Assembly (NCBI GenBank): GCA_018881555.1
Contig: JACAXG010000031.1
Coordinates: 6,569,127-6,633,126 of the forward strand
DNA length: 64,000 bases
Origin: Amblyornis subalaris
Taxonomy: Eukaryota; Chordata; Aves; Passeriformes; Ptilonorhynchidae
Direction of reading: 5' to 3'
Positions 1-14,502 of the stretch are shown piece after piece. Below the pieces are notes generated by a model that saw only the letters and a program-made list of their open reading frames with translations, searched no databases and was not told where the DNA came from. How positions within the stretch are numbered: the first letter of the stretch is position 1; each line of letters begins with the position of its first letter. Both the position numbers and the translations under genes were made by a program.

Positions 1-780
1 ACTAGCCCCATGAAGGGACAGGAGTACGTGAGGCTGAATGTGTCTTACAGGCCTATGGAGCACTTATTGTTTTGACAGCAGCCATAGGAGGAGTGTAAGG
101 ACTGAGGCTCCAGCTCTGTGTTGATTATAATCTAACTTTTGCTTTCCTTGGCAATGGTTCTTTGATATATAGGCACTTAATCTCAGTGCCTGGAGAACAG
201 AAGTAGAGAAGCCAGAGAGGGGAGGGTAAAGGGGAAGCCACACTCCAGTTAAACCAATAACATGGGAAAAGCTTAGTTCTTATTCCAGACATAAATGTGT
301 CTTCGGATGTAGATGATAGTTACATGGCAACTAGGCACTGCAGGGCCCTCCAGATTGCTGCTGGTTGTAGAGCAAGATGTAAGTAATCCTGTTGATGCAG
401 CCAGGATGCTGTTAAAACAATGAGTTTAGGAAGGATCTTGCATCTCCTTGATGGAAGCTTAATTTTGTCTGGCTTTTTTTGCAGTAGTTGCTTAAGCCAC
501 CTAAACTCCTCCAGCCATCCATCTTTGCATCCTGAAATCAAATAAGTGACCTACTGAATTAAATCTCTGATCTTAACTTGTTTGTTTTATAGTCTAAATA
601 AATGAAAAAGCAAGAGATAACGGAGTCTAATGTTGCATACAAATCAGTGGAGCTCAGTGCAATTGCAGGGTTGTTCATTGGTTTTACTGAGGTTTGATTT
701 TCAGGATTATGTCCTTTTTTTTTCCAAGGGGAATTTCTTTGTGGACTTCTTTTTGTTTTGCTTTCTTTTAAAAGATATAT

Positions 781-985
781 GGAAATAGCAGAAGTGGGAG
801 GAGAGGTGGATTCGTAGGAGCAATGAAGCTAGAAGGACAAAGGGAGATGGGCTGAAAAGGAAGGGGAAAAGAATAGTTCCGAGTGTGTGAAAGGGAGTGG
901 GAGGAACAGGAAGTTGAAGTGTGGGATTGCTAGCACTGGGAAATGTGGGCAGGAGTAAATTGGACTGGGAAAGAAAATTCCTGAA
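781..985 (+). repeat. Purine-rich low-complexity stretch
   Basis: About 200 bases are dominated by A and G on the + strand (GGAGGAG, AAGGAAGGGGAAAAG, GGGAGTGGGAGGAA and similar), interrupted by scattered pyrimidines. A minus-strand open frame at 707-1009 lies over it; its Pro/Ser/Phe/Leu-rich composition simply reflects the pyrimidine-rich complement and is not evidence of a gene. Confidence 0.6.
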
Positions 986-2159
986 ATGTCTTGTTTTCTT
1001 TAAAGACACCAGCCTGATTACAGTAAAATAGCTCCTGCTTGACTCACTGAGGACCAGGTCTTGACATACTGTATCTGCTTAAAACAAGTAGTAAAATACA
1101 TCAGTGGATTTTTTNATGAAGAGCTAAAGCACGAAAAGGTACTTTCTCAATTGCTTAGTATTTTAAATAAACATCTCTCTCAAGTGCCAAAGGATTAAGG
1201 GTTTTAAAATCTTATACAACTGTATATGATTTGTGTAGTTCTTCTTTGTAGTCATTTCACTCTTATTTAAACTGAAAGTATGCTGATTTGGGTTTTTGAC
1301 TCATGGAAAGAGTGCTGCTCTGGTCTTCTCACAGGTTATTGTTGACAAATCAAAGTAAGGGTATTTTAGATTAATGCTTCTAGTTATGGCCAGTAGCACT
1401 AGAAGATGAAATCTCTGATATGACTCAGCTCCTGAAAATTTTGGTTTTTCTTTAAAAAAAGAAATCACTAAATTAAATCTCTTGGCACTNATTTTCTAAA
1501 TTTGCTGTTATTACAGAGATTTTGCCTNTTGGAGTTGTTTTCAAATATGTGGNTATANCTATCTTGTGGCATTTCAAAGTGCTAAAGTGCCATTTAAAAG
1601 ATGAAAGAAGTCTAAAAATTTATTGAATAGTTTAGAATTAATTTAAAATACCAGTTAATGTTATTTAATATCTGTTATATTTTTCCTCTACTCCTCAAAT
1701 ATTTATGGGAAAACATCCAAGAATTTGTATGGTATATTTAAAATGTGTCTGGTAAATTTCCCTTGTGAAATAAATTATTTTTATTGCATTTTAGGAAAGT
1801 ACATATTTAATAGCTAAATGCTTTGCTTATGTACTTACATAACTTCAGTGTATAATACAGGTCCAAAGGTCTTTAATTTATTATGAAGATAGGACTTTAA
1901 TGACAAAATAATGACTCTGATATATCTGTACCTTTGGGTTTAGATATTAGAGAGGTTTCATGTCTTTCAGCTCTTTCTTATGTGATGTTACATTNCTGCC
2001 CCAGACATTTTTTAATGCATGAGCAATCAACATAAATGAAAACTAGAAAGCATTCATGTTAAGACAAGAGGCAATGTTACTTTCAATAAGGTGACTTCAG
2101 AAAACTGTCACACAGATATTTCACTGGAGACGTTCTGGTTTGACCTCTACCTCACCATG

Positions 2160-2201
2160 CCTCTTTTTTTCTTTTTTCTTTTCTTTTTTTTTTCCCCTTT
2201 T
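2160..2201 (+). repeat. Polypyrimidine tract (42 nt, pure C/T)
   Basis: An uninterrupted run of C and T, mostly T6-T11 blocks separated by single C residues and ending in CCCCTTTT. No purine occurs over 42 bases. It explains the Lys/Glu-rich minus-strand frame at 2121-2345, which is not a gene. Confidence 0.85.
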
Positions 2202-5200
2202 ATGATTAAACAGAGGAGAAGGGGTTTGTAAAAGCCCTCCAGAAAACTGACAGTTCCTTGTAGAATTGTAGGTCTTTCTAATTTCCATATATTCTCCTGC
2301 AGGAGAATGGCTCTCTAAGAGCACATTAGCCTTCAACCTTGGCAAGTGTAGAAGTAAATCTGCAGTATTATGATTGAAACGTTATACCTGCTTATTCTAA
2401 AACTGACATGAGAGGTGACAAATGACAGAGGCATTACTGGGTCAGGTGAAGTCTTTGTCATAATCCCTTTTCCCTGAACTTTCAGCTGGTGCAGCAAAGA
2501 GAATCCTGTTTCAGGGATTATTAACACCACCTGCTACAAAATTCCTTTGGGAAGGACCGGGGTGCTTTGGATTCAAACACTGGCTTTGAAACATGCAGGA
2601 AAATGGCACAATCTCTGCAGATACTCTAATGACTACTTTGGGTTTCATATAAGCTAGTCTTTCCACTGTGAAAATGTATTATTAGGTTTATAAATGCTGG
2701 TTCTACAATTGCAATGTAATAGTGAATTTTAAGTGAATTCCTTAAGTTCTTGTGTTTGACAGGATTTAGAAGTGCAGTCTGCTGCAATGAATTGTGCAGC
2801 AGGGTTGAATTGAACTCTGGTTGAAGCCCCTTAGTTTTGGGTAGCACAAGTAGAAAGATCTCTCTCCATTATANGGGATTTTTTACTTCTCTTTCTTCTC
2901 CAGCACTGTTTCATGTTTTGTAAGTTTTGCTTTGTGTCTGGTTCATCCACAAGGCAGATTCTTCCCTCAGGAAGAAAAAGTGGAAAGGCTGTGGAAAAAG
3001 TATTTTTCTCTTTGGTAGAGTACTTCTGTCCTACTTCTCTTGTGTAACTCCGACACATTGGCAGGGCAGGGATCCGGTGCCTCCCTGACTGGCTGTGGAG
3101 TATGTGCCTCATCCGCAGATGGAGAGTGGAGGTGAAAGGTGCCTGACCAGAACCTGGGCACCAAGTTTGACTCCAGTTCACCTGCCATTCCTATGCTGGC
3201 TTTTAGACTTTTGAAAAAGCCAGTCGAGGGAAAGGTATGCCTCCTCTTAGTCCTCAAGCAGCATTGAGAGGGCTGGAATCCTGCTGGAATTGCCTGAAGN
3301 GGAACAGGCAGAGCAGAGGAACAGGCAAAGTCCTGGGCTCTTTTCATCACAATCTCTGATTGCAGATCCCCTTGGAACTAGGAGGTGAATCTGTCCCTTT
3401 GTATTTCTGAGTGAAGTGAGTGCTGATTGATTTGTCAAGTGATTACATGCTCAGATGAGATACTGGGATGTACAGTTTGATTCGTATTCAGCACCACAGC
3501 AATGCCCAGGCAAAGCTTCATACAGCACAAAGAAGATTGTAGTCATGGCAGGAGAATGTGTACACAGAAATCACCTTTCTGAATGTCTCTTTTGAACCTT
3601 ATTCACCGTTGCATCTCTTAGTTTGTTTTCCTTTGGCAGAGTTTTCTGACCTTGCACTTGCAAGAAGCGGAATGCTGCTGTTTAAATGTTGGCCAGAAGG
3701 ACCTGTTTCTAGATAAACAATCCCATGTGCACTGGAGTTAATTGCCTTTTTTGGGTATGTCTGTCTTCTTCAACCTCAGAGGCCCTGACGTGTACCTAGG
3801 CCATGAGGACGTTTCAACTTATCAAGAGGAGCTTTAAACAAATATTTTGGTTGCTTGGCACGTTTGTACTATGGAAGGTGTTGCTCCTGTGAATATGAAT
3901 CCTAGCAGGTCTTCTTTCTGCAGAAATACCCTCTTTCTCTCTCAAAATAAATCCCCCCAAAACCCAGCTGCCCATAGTTTGTTCTTGGCTGACCATTTTG
4001 TGCTGCTGTCCCCTGCCTGACATCATTGCAACATACTATCTACAGAGTCAAGTTTACACTGTTAGGGAATCTGCAATCTCCTTTAAGACAAAGCTGCTTT
4101 CCGTAATTTTAAACTTTGAAAACTAAAAAAAGATGGCATGTTGCACAGTTTTTAGGCAATATGTGGGTGGGTTTTACTACTGTTATGGTTTCCTAATATG
4201 TATGTGTTTCTTGAAAGGTAGTTTTCAATAACTAAGCCGTAACATACTATGAGTAATTTTTTTTCTTTTAATTCAGAAGAGGATTTTTGTATAAGAGAAT
4301 CTTAAAAATCAGTTCTTGATGTGAATATACTGTGATATCTGAGCTAATGTTGGAGTCTATTTTAGAAATTTGAGGCTATTTAAAACAATTATTGCGTAGT
4401 AGTTGCATTTCTAAGCAGCAGCTCTTTGCTTTGGTGAAAGCAGGGGGTTTTGTTTCTTCTATGGCACACTAATCACACATGTTCAGAAGAAGTGACTCTG
4501 AGTAAGGACATTGCTGTAACAGAAGAGAAATAATAGTTTTTAAAGTTTTATTGCCATCAAGGCACTACTAAAATTGAATTATTTTATACATGCTAGAATC
4601 TTGAGTTCCTTTGAAGTTGTGGGTTTGAGTTGATTGTGAGCTCAGCCTAAGCTCTTTCCCTTGCAGTTGGGCATCTGAAACCTGAGAAATGGCGACTGAG
4701 ACTTTTGCAGAGACCTGGTTGGATGTTACCAGATTGAAACTTCTGGGTCTGGAAATGGAGCAAAGAATGAATGGTCTTANGCTGAGAAAGATGCAGGCTA
4801 AATATTAAATATGAACTTCAGCTTTTTCCCTGTATTGGTGGANACATGGATGAAGAGGGGGCTGAACTGGTGTGAATTAAAGACACAACTGCTGAGCTGC
4901 AGTGGGTCTGAATTGCTCAATTGTCTGCAAGTCACTTGGTGGTGGTGGCCGGAGGCTTAGGGAATCCCTTGGTACTGGCTTTCTTTGCCTTAGGGTCAAG
5001 TGTGGGGATCTGTCTATCCATCTCAATATGTTTGTATACACGAAGAGATGAATTTAGCAAATTTCAGTTCGGTTTTCATGCTTTCACTTTTTTGACAGCT
5101 GTTACAGTTGCAAAGGGTTGTTGCTGTATTTGCAGTCCTGCGTGAAAGATGAGTTACCACAAATTACACATAATTTAAAAAATTGCGACCTGTTGGGTAA

Positions 5201-8200
5201 AATTATCTAAACTTCTGGGACTTGCAAGAACTGAACAACAGAATTCAACAAAAAAACTTGAGGTGTGTTTTGAAGTGATGCATAGACACAAAAATGATTG
5301 ACAAGCCACTCAGCATGGGCCTGATCTTTTGAAGTCTCAGAACAATATAGCTTTTGGGGTGAGACCTATTTGTTTGTTTATTCCTTTTCTGGAAGCCAAG
5401 TTTCTGGGTTTCTCTGAGACGTCAAAAGACCGCTTTCAACTTGTCTTAGGGCAAAATAATGCTGCTCCTCAGTGGTTTGTCTTCTCAGTGCTGGCATAGA
5501 ATCCAAGCAGAATTTTGCTCTGTTCTGCTTGAGTTTTGTAACAACCTCTCCCAGTACCTCTTGAAATACCAGTGGTAATCCAAAACACTGAGATTCCTTC
5601 CAGATGGAGATGGTGGTGTCNATATATCAACATACATTATTTAGGAAGCAAGGATAATTCATGAATGAAAACCAGAAAACACTAAAGAATATATAGCTGC
5701 TCTGATTTCCTCAAGACAGAGNGAGGGAGGATCGTGTGTCTTCCCCCTCATGCTTCATGGATAGAGCAGGGAAAAGGGGAGATGTTTGCATGGTCTGAGA
5801 GGAAATGGGGTTCTTACTAGAAGAAAGGCATGAATAAGATGAAAGGGACTATGTGTAGTACTTAAATGTTATCTGGGTTGGTGCTGGATCATGGCATGAA
5901 AGAGAGGAAGCTACGAGACAATACAGCCTTTCTGGGCACAAGATCATTGTCTCGTGTCTGGACTGATCTCTGGAAATCTAGTTCAGGGAGTCATTTTTGA
6001 ACTTCCTTTAAACCTCACTGACATGTTGAAGCGATCAATGTTTTAATTTCATTTTGTTGACACGTTTTGGTGGCACGTTTTAAGAAATCTATGGCTCCCT
6101 AATGACATTCACAAACAAGAACAGGCAAGCCAAACCAGTCTCTGCCCGTCAGTTCATATGTGTGAGAATTTCTCTCTGCATTGGCCTTGTGCTAGACACT
6201 TAACTTCCTTTGGATGGTATAGTACATTTTTAAAATAAATATGGTGTTTTAAGAGGATGGCAGTCATATCTTCATTGCCAGTCTGGAATGCGCAGTTTGT
6301 AACACGGAAAGAAATCTCTCTTAACTTGCAAAAATAAAAATATCCCTTGAAACACAGGTAGGGAATATAACTTGTTCCTTTACTCCGTAGAGATCTTTTG
6401 ATGACCAAAGCAGATACAGAATTCCTGTGTGTTTTGGTTTTCATTAGAGTTGTGCATCTATTTCCTTACTTNAGTGTTTAACACTTCATGAAACATATGA
6501 TCATCTGTGCTGGAGTAATTTATTTTCAATCCTAAAAGGTAAAGAGAGTGCCGATGCTCACCCAAGTTTCTTTGGCACATACATGTATCTTTTTCATAAG
6601 TGCTGTAAATAACAAAGAGTAAGTAATTCTCCATTTCATTAATGCACCTCAGCTTTGTTATTTGAGCTTCCTGTCTCATATATGTAATAAGTGAGAAGGA
6701 AATGAGACTTTGGAGGAGATAATGTAAACACACAATATTTCTGTGGTTTCACTGAAATGAAACAAATGCTTTGTTTTGTAAAAAGCTAATTATTGCATTC
6801 AGAATCTAACTTGGACCTGGCCAAGTCTGTAGTGCCTCCATTATTTCAGGCAGCAGGTTTTATGAAATACAGTATATCATACTGCAAACATAAAGGTGCT
6901 TTATTCTCTGCTGACTTTTGCACATAAAGCAAAAGGAAAAAAAAAACAGTTTTCTCCTCTCTTGAGTCTCATCAGTTTCCTCTCATCAGTCTCTTGATGT
7001 TTGTTAACTTAGAGATAGGGACAATTTAATTTTTGGTACATCAGATTTCACTGTGAAGGTGTGTTCTTATTATGTGTGCTGCATGTAGGTAAAATAAACT
7101 GAGAATAAGTAACTTAAACATAACACGAAAATATTTAAATGANTGCACAAGCCTCCCTGCTTGTAACCTCTTCTCTAATTCTCAACTCCTTTGTCCTGGA
7201 TNATTTTCCCACCCTTCCAACTAGGAGTTCCACAAGTCCGTGTTTCTGTCTAGTTTCCCTCCCCTGCCCCCAAGCTGTTGTGATTCAGTCCTTAGATTAA
7301 ATAGTCCAGACATGTTCTTAAAAATATTGAATTTCTTTGGCTGAAACTTCTTCCTTTTTTCTTTTTTTTTTTTATTCTAAACTGTAAAATTTAAGATCTN
7401 GTGAAGTTATGGACAAAACTTTGGTCCTTCTACCAGATTTAAATATTTTTTTCTTTTTACTGGTGCATTTCATCCTTCTTTACATTACAAGTTCTAGAAA
7501 GGAAAAGAGATTTATACCTCTGCTCTGTATATTTTGCCTTCTATACTGAATTCCTGTCAGTTTTGACCACTGTTTCTCTCTTTGTATAATACAATATCGG
7601 GATTCCAGAACAGTAATTTTTTCGGTTTTTTATCCCTCTTCCTTTGGGCAGTTCTGTGGACTGGGAGTTGATAAGTAGAGAGCCTGTTTACTCAACCAAA
7701 TGCCCGTCAGCCTCACTTTTATTTTTAGTTCCTGCATTTTGAAAAATAGAAGAAAAACTCTCTTTGGTTTCAAATCTAATAAAATGGCCTAGACCTAATC
7801 CATGAGTAGCATATTTAGATTAGCTTCATGATCCTAAGAGAAGGAAGAATTTGTAAGGTGCTTTGTGTGTGACAGAGACGACTTTGCAGGAATTGCCTTT
7901 GGTCTTTTAATGGCAATTAAAAAGCTTTCTCAAATATATGAACAAGGGCATAGTAACTGAAGTACTTGCCATTTTGGAAATTTCACCTACACTGTCAAAG
8001 TTTCACATAGACCTTTTTTAAAATGCAGAATTAGTGCTCTGCTGTCTAGTTCATGTCTTTGCTTAGGAATGCTAAATAATACATAAACACTGGAAATACT
8101 ATGCCCAGTTCTGGGTTCCTCAATACTAGAGAGATGTGGAGCTTAATTGGCTGTTGAAGGTTTTCCTGTAGTCTGAAATATCTGAGAACCTCCACACATC

Positions 8201-11150
8201 CAGCAGCTACAAAGGGTTTGGTGAAGGTTGGCCCTGGGTTTTTAAAGATACAGGAGTCTGAATGATTAAAGTGAAATACCTTTCTCATACTGAAAAAGGA
8301 TTCCAGATGCCTTTTAACATCCCACATTTCTCGGTTTGCTTCTCGTGCAGGGAGCTTTAGAGAGAAGAATCCAGAGAAATGTGTCAAACTCAAATATGTT
8401 TAAAACCTGATCTTTGAGAAAAGCTTGACAGACTTGGATTTGTTCTATATAAAAGAATAGTGATCAATTGTTTTCTGTGCCTGGTGACTACATTAGCAGA
8501 AGTAACAGCTTAAAGTTGTAGAAAGGGAGAGAGCTTTCCTCCTAAAACTAGGAGGAAATCTCAGCTACATAACCATTAAATAGCAAATAGGCAGAAAGGC
8601 TTTTTAATTGTTGGCTAAAGATTTGGCAGTAATAACATAGACTTTTAAGTAGCATCAGAAAGCATGAGATGATGAACTGGGTGACTTCTTGAGGTCTGTT
8701 CTTAATTTCTGTGCATTCTGTCTGCAGAAGTATCTCCTTATTTACATCAGCATATCAAGAGAGGCTTTTTTGGGGGGGAGGTAGAAACCNCACAGTTTCT
8801 GAGGAGTCCTTCACTTATTTCGATTTATTTGATTGGACTTCCAAGTATAAGAAGTGTCAGATTATATAATTGAGCTTTTTTGCTATTGGATAAGGAGGGG
8901 AATTAAGAGATTGCCAGAATTGCATTAACCGTTTGAAGTGTAGCCTTCTTGAAATGCTTTGTCTGGAGCATCCCTAGAGCCATCCACATCTTCAGCACAT
9001 TTTCCCAGTGAAATCGAATGAAATACCTACATGCCCACCAAATCTATTGTCATAGGATATCAGCAAGCTAAATTTTCTGTATAAAACATGTCAAGTTAAG
9101 GTGAGAAGTATGTTGATAAACAAGGTAGGAATGTGAGAACATGAACACCTTACTGTCCTCAGCAGTATGAAGGACCAGAGGAGTATTTTGGGACTCTTCT
9201 TCAGCTGCCCANTGCATAGTATAGGAGTAGCTGATACCTCAGTCATCATTCTAAGTACACATATAATTAACATTTTTAGTTTCTATCTAAGTACATACAC
9301 ATTTTCTGTGGAATTGAAATGGGTTTATTTCAATGAGTATAGATATATTTTGCACAGTCCTCTGGTAAGGGTGAAGTGCTAACCCATGCATAATAATAAA
9401 AGATATTCTGATAATAGACTATAACTTTGCTAATAATGTTAGTTCAGTTAACAGATAATCACTTGTGTGCAGACCCCTTCTGGGAGGTTCTTTGATGTAA
9501 ACAATTGCCTTTAAATAAGAGAGAAATTGCTATTACCAGCCATAATATGCTGGTAGTGTTAGGTTGTAGTACTTCTGAATTTGCAATGGGAAACACAGGC
9601 TGTTGTTATGGCTGGAGCAGCGAAATCGAGTCCGTTTACACACTGCTCTGAAAACCCCTTTTCTTGGGGTTGTGTCAACAACAGCCTGGTGTGTTCCAGA
9701 GCTGATTGGCCAGTAGCAGATTTAGGTGCTGCAGAAATATTATTCTTATGTGTGAGTATTTATATGCCAAAGATAAACTTATGTCCAAAAGCCGAAGGCC
9801 TGAAAACATCTGTGTTTTGTGTCCTCCATAATATTCGTCCTTCCCTCTTTTTTTATCTNTCAATTTTGTGTTTTCTTTACAATTGTTAGGCTTAAATTTT
9901 AGTCAGTGTTAGCATTGTCTTCTCTGGGTTTCTGTTGGGAACCTTCTCAGTCTTTAAATCTAAGAGCAAGGGCTCATTAACAGCTGAGCAGTGTCTTGCG
10001 TTTTTGCATTCATATTCATTGAGTATTTCAGTTAAGAGAGATTTGGTCATAAAATACTACTGAGTAGTGGTTTAAACAATCTGTATGAATGTTGTTTTTC
10101 TCAGAGTCAAATTTAACTCCTCTGTTATCTGGAATATTACTTTACCACTTTTCTATCCTGTTATCTATGAAAAATGGTACAGAAAAAATTCAGTATTCTA
10201 ATTAAAACATAACAAGCAGTGTATCTAGAGGTCTTGCATGTTCTATATCCATCAACAATCTGCAAAAAAAGAAAAAAATCTTTTTTCTGCAGGCGTATCA
10301 ATTTTAACGATGACTAATTTCTAGGAAGACCCATTTAAAGAGATAAAAAATCATGCAGTCTCTAAATATTGATCCTTTGTGTACAAATATATGTGCTTTT
10401 TCTCCTAATTTGTCAGGACGACTTGGATGATGGTGTGCAATATTAGATCATTGTGTACAAGGAAGAGATATTAGCTTCTTAGTCATTGNGAATTACATAA
10501 ATTCAGTCTCTGTGCTTAGTGTGGAGTGTGTCCCACATAAAAACTCAGAGTTGATATACTCAGGCTCTTACTGTGTTGCTTAATAAATTGATTTTTTTTT
10601 CTTGTTATAATGTTATTCTCTGTNAAAGTGTTTCCATTTGCTTTATATGAATTGAACATGTTTCCACAAGTCAAATTGCCCAAGCAAGTACTTTGATAGT
10701 TCCTGCAATGGTGTTACAAACTTCAGTCCTTTGTAAAGGTCCGAGAGTGGTTCAAAAGTCTGTGAGCTTTTGTTCTTATTAGTAACAGTGATGCATCTAT
10801 TTCAAAGCTAGATTGAGGTAACCAGGGTTTTTTAACCTNTGCAAGGTCTATTAGGCCTTTCAAAAATTTGGGAGTGATGAGCTAAAAGATTCATTATGTA
10901 ATATTTCATTACTTAGTCCTGAGCTGTGCAGATTGCACCCTCAGTTTTCAGGTCTGAAAGCTGAGGCCCATTTAAAAGGTAACTGTAGCAGACTAGGGAA
11001 TTTTCATTTCAGATTAAATAATATAATAGTTTATGCTTCTATTCACGGTGTCAAATGTCATTAATCTTTGTGTCAGTTTTAGAGGGTTAAGAAAAGCCAA
11101 ACACCTATATAAAGTACTTACGAGGTGCTAAATGCAGCTGTTTAAGGAAG

Positions 11151-11176
11151 GGTGATGGTGGGTGGGTAGGTGGGTG
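11151..11176 (+). repeat. Imperfect (GGTG/GGGT)n microsatellite
   Basis: A short G/T-rich repeat of GGTG and GGGT units, interrupted by single A residues at two places. It is a low-copy, imperfect simple repeat with no other recognised role. Confidence 0.7.
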
Positions 11177-14100
11177 AAAGAGGTGCTTGCGCAGATCCTT
11201 TCCCTCGGGATAAATTTTGTGCAAGTTCAAAATTAGTATTTAAGCAAATAATAATTATTTTACTATTCTGAATCTTAGTGCATAAAAATATTCATAATTT
11301 GAGAGGTGAAAGAAATCCATATTACAAATTTTCTTTATGACTAAGTATCCTAGATCTCCTGAATCATATAGGTCCTTTTATTACTGTTGGTCTGTAAAGT
11401 GCAAAACACCTCACCCTTCCCTGAAATGGAAGAAATGCAGAAAGCTAAANTACATCAGGAGAGGGTTAGAGACTGATGAACTCAATATCTGAAGAAAGTA
11501 CTGAAACATCATCATGAGATCCAAATGAAAGGGCAAATAAAAAGAGCTTAGGTCAGCTTTTAAAATGTAATATTCTTTGGCTGAGATCCTACTTCTTCAT
11601 GCTTCGATTTAATCTGTCAGGGCAAAAGGGCAAAGGTTCACATGATTGCTGGGGAGGGTACAAGATGCATGACAGAGCAATTTGCTGAGTTTCTCTAGAT
11701 GAGTGTAGACAAAGCTTGCATGTCTTTGCTCTTTGTCTCTCTGACAGTAGCCTTTAACATTGTCTTATTGTTCACTTTTTGGGTCACTGAAAGGCATTTA
11801 TAAGGTATTTGTGGTGCAGAAAGCACATGAAACTGTTTTCTAATTTGTCTTAATTGCTTGTCTCACTAAATGGTTAATTCCCATTTGTATGTGCTCAGCA
11901 GTTTAGAAAAAAGGTGTTTGTTCATATTTGAAATCTCTGTAATTGCCAAAAGCCCTTAGAGGTGTTGGTGAATGATCAGCATCAGACCACCTAAGCCCCT
12001 TTATTCTCGCTTCTCCTACTTTACTTTCAAAAGTGCTAAACGATTATTTTATAATTTGTACCACTTTGCTGAAGTTGTACTCAGTCTTTTTTCTCCTTGG
12101 AGAAACGTTTTGTCCTTTGAGATTGTATTTCTTGATTTCCCTTGGTGAGGGCATGTGAGCCAACCCTTTGTTGTGCTGTTAAAATCCTGTGCACTCAAAC
12201 TGGCCATCAAGTCACCAACCAGTACATGTCTCTCTTCAAGTCAGTTGGCTTGGTAGCAAATACAGGGAAATGTGTGAGCACACATGTGTGCCTAAAACTG
12301 TTCTCCTTTGGCCAGAACACAGTTATTTCTACATCAGGAGAATTCCAAAAGTCTTCTACCATTCTGTGCATTACTACTAATATGTATAACTTCTAAAGAA
12401 AATGGAACGCCNCTGGCTTTTCAGGTTTGTAAATGGAGTTATTGATCCTGCAATTGATTATTCCCAAATAGAAGGACTTTCCAACCAGATGCAATGGCCT
12501 GTTTCAGAAATTCGTCAGAGATCTGGAATCGAAGTCCACACAAAGTACTNTCTTGGTTTAAACAGTTGAATGGCTTTGTACAATCTACAGAAATAGGTTA
12601 GAAAGAGGCTTCATGTCTCTCACTTCCTTTAATTCAGCTTTGCTCTGCTGTTACAGAAAGAGAGAAAATGTCTTAGAAACCTAAGTCTGCCATTAGCTGA
12701 ACAAATGTAATGTTTTTTATACATCTTGCATATAAATCTTTACATATAGTAAAGTTCGGTAAATCACTAATAGTAGCAACAAATGCTTTAGATCGAGGTT
12801 AATTTTGGTAAGGAGTGGCAAGACCACTGGTAGACATAAAAACAGAGTGAGTAAGACTTTACAATGTATTTGGGCAATTCTTANAATCAGTCTTCTTCAA
12901 GCTGCGTGCAGAGTCATTCCCACTGCATCTTTGAGCAAAAGAGGAACATGACTAATGAGCCTACAGTAGGTNATTTTATGGTCCAAGTTTGTGTCATCGT
13001 ATTAAGCAATGAGTGGTAGGAATTTAAAAGAAATGATTCAATGCATTGCAACATTCTGGATCTGAGTAGTGATTCCCAACAGCCAATGTAGTCATGGCAT
13101 ACAGGACATCAGTTTGTCAATATTTCAGACTTTGGGGAAGAACACCACTTGTTGGTCAGACTTAATAATCATCCTAGAGTCATCCTCTTAGCTTTTTTTC
13201 CTGTTTTTTTAATAACTGCCTANGAGTGTTTCAGTTGCTTTGTTTGAAGAGAAGAAGTACATTAGACAGCCCATAGTGCTTTGGACTGCTGACCTGAGTT
13301 GGGTAATGTCCAGACATAGAGAATGACTTGAGCACGGTCAGCACCTGAGCAATGCAAGCTGCAAAGTCAGTGAGTGGACCCAACTCTGAGGCTTATCAAC
13401 GAATCCTGANGTGAATGTTTACAAAGTGCCAGCCAGAGTTTGGAACAATTTGAGCTGAGCAATGCTTCCCTTATCAGTTGCCTGATTTTGGCTTGTATTT
13501 TTCNAAGGTATAATTCTACTGTTTTGCCAGACACAATGGTCTGTTCATAGCCCTGGAAATTTAAGACAAATAACACTTGTTAGAGAATGCTAACCTGCTG
13601 GGTTTGGAAGTAAGAGTAACTAGTCATAATTTTTGTGAGTGTGTCATCTAAATGCAGCACTGTGCTAATGCACATGCTCGTCCCAGCAGCTTCACCTGAT
13701 CTGTGTCCATAGAGACAGCCCTGCCTTGATGCCCAAGANGAGCTGGGCATGAAGAACCTTTACTGTTGTATCATTTCTCTGTTTTACCCTGACTGAACAC
13801 ATTTCTGTTTTCAGGAATGTTCCAGCTTAGACAGATAGCTCCTTAAAAGAAAAACAAAGAACTTATTTCAAAACAATTTGTTTCAGAAGTCACAGGAGCA
13901 GTGAAAACCAATGTTTACATTTCAATGTTTTAAATAAATGAAAACTAAGTGAAATTTTTGTTTTGCTTTGGAGTATTTTGTGCTGCATTTTAGGATTAAT
14001 CAGCATCCCAGGTTTTAAGTATCTTTATTGTTTGTTATGTCTTCACTGTTTTTCTATTATTTTTGGCATTCCTTCNTCTGCTGATGCTTATGTTGACATT

Positions 14101-14467
14101 TATTCTGATTAGGTTAAATGAAGGTTTTAACCCTGGCTTTATCCTTTCAGATGGCATTGCTTATGANAGAATACAAATAGTAATTGTATCTAACTATGCA
14201 ATGCATTTAGGTAGTTTGTATTTAATGTCTGTAACAATGCATTTCTTTTCGGAGGGAAATGAGCCATGCACTTTCTGTGAGAAATCTCTGTTCCTACATT
14301 CAGTGGCTCGATGAAAAATTCCCTCTCCGGGTACCATTTTTGCTATACTGAGAAGTGTAAAGCTTTAAACTGTTCATGCTTCTGACATTGTGCAAGAGCT
14401 GGGAAGATTGTTCTCCTGCTTGTATGTATCCAATGATGGATGGTGAATGGATTCAGGGTGGTGGTGG

Positions 14468-14502
14468 TTTGTTTTGTTTGTTTGTTTGTTTGTTTTTGTT
14501 TT
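14468..14502 (+). repeat. (GTTT)n microsatellite
   Basis: Five perfect GTTT units occupy 14476-14495, flanked on both sides by imperfect T/G units. An N follows at 14503. Tetranucleotide T-rich repeats of this kind are common in vertebrate introns and may be polymorphic. Confidence 0.85.
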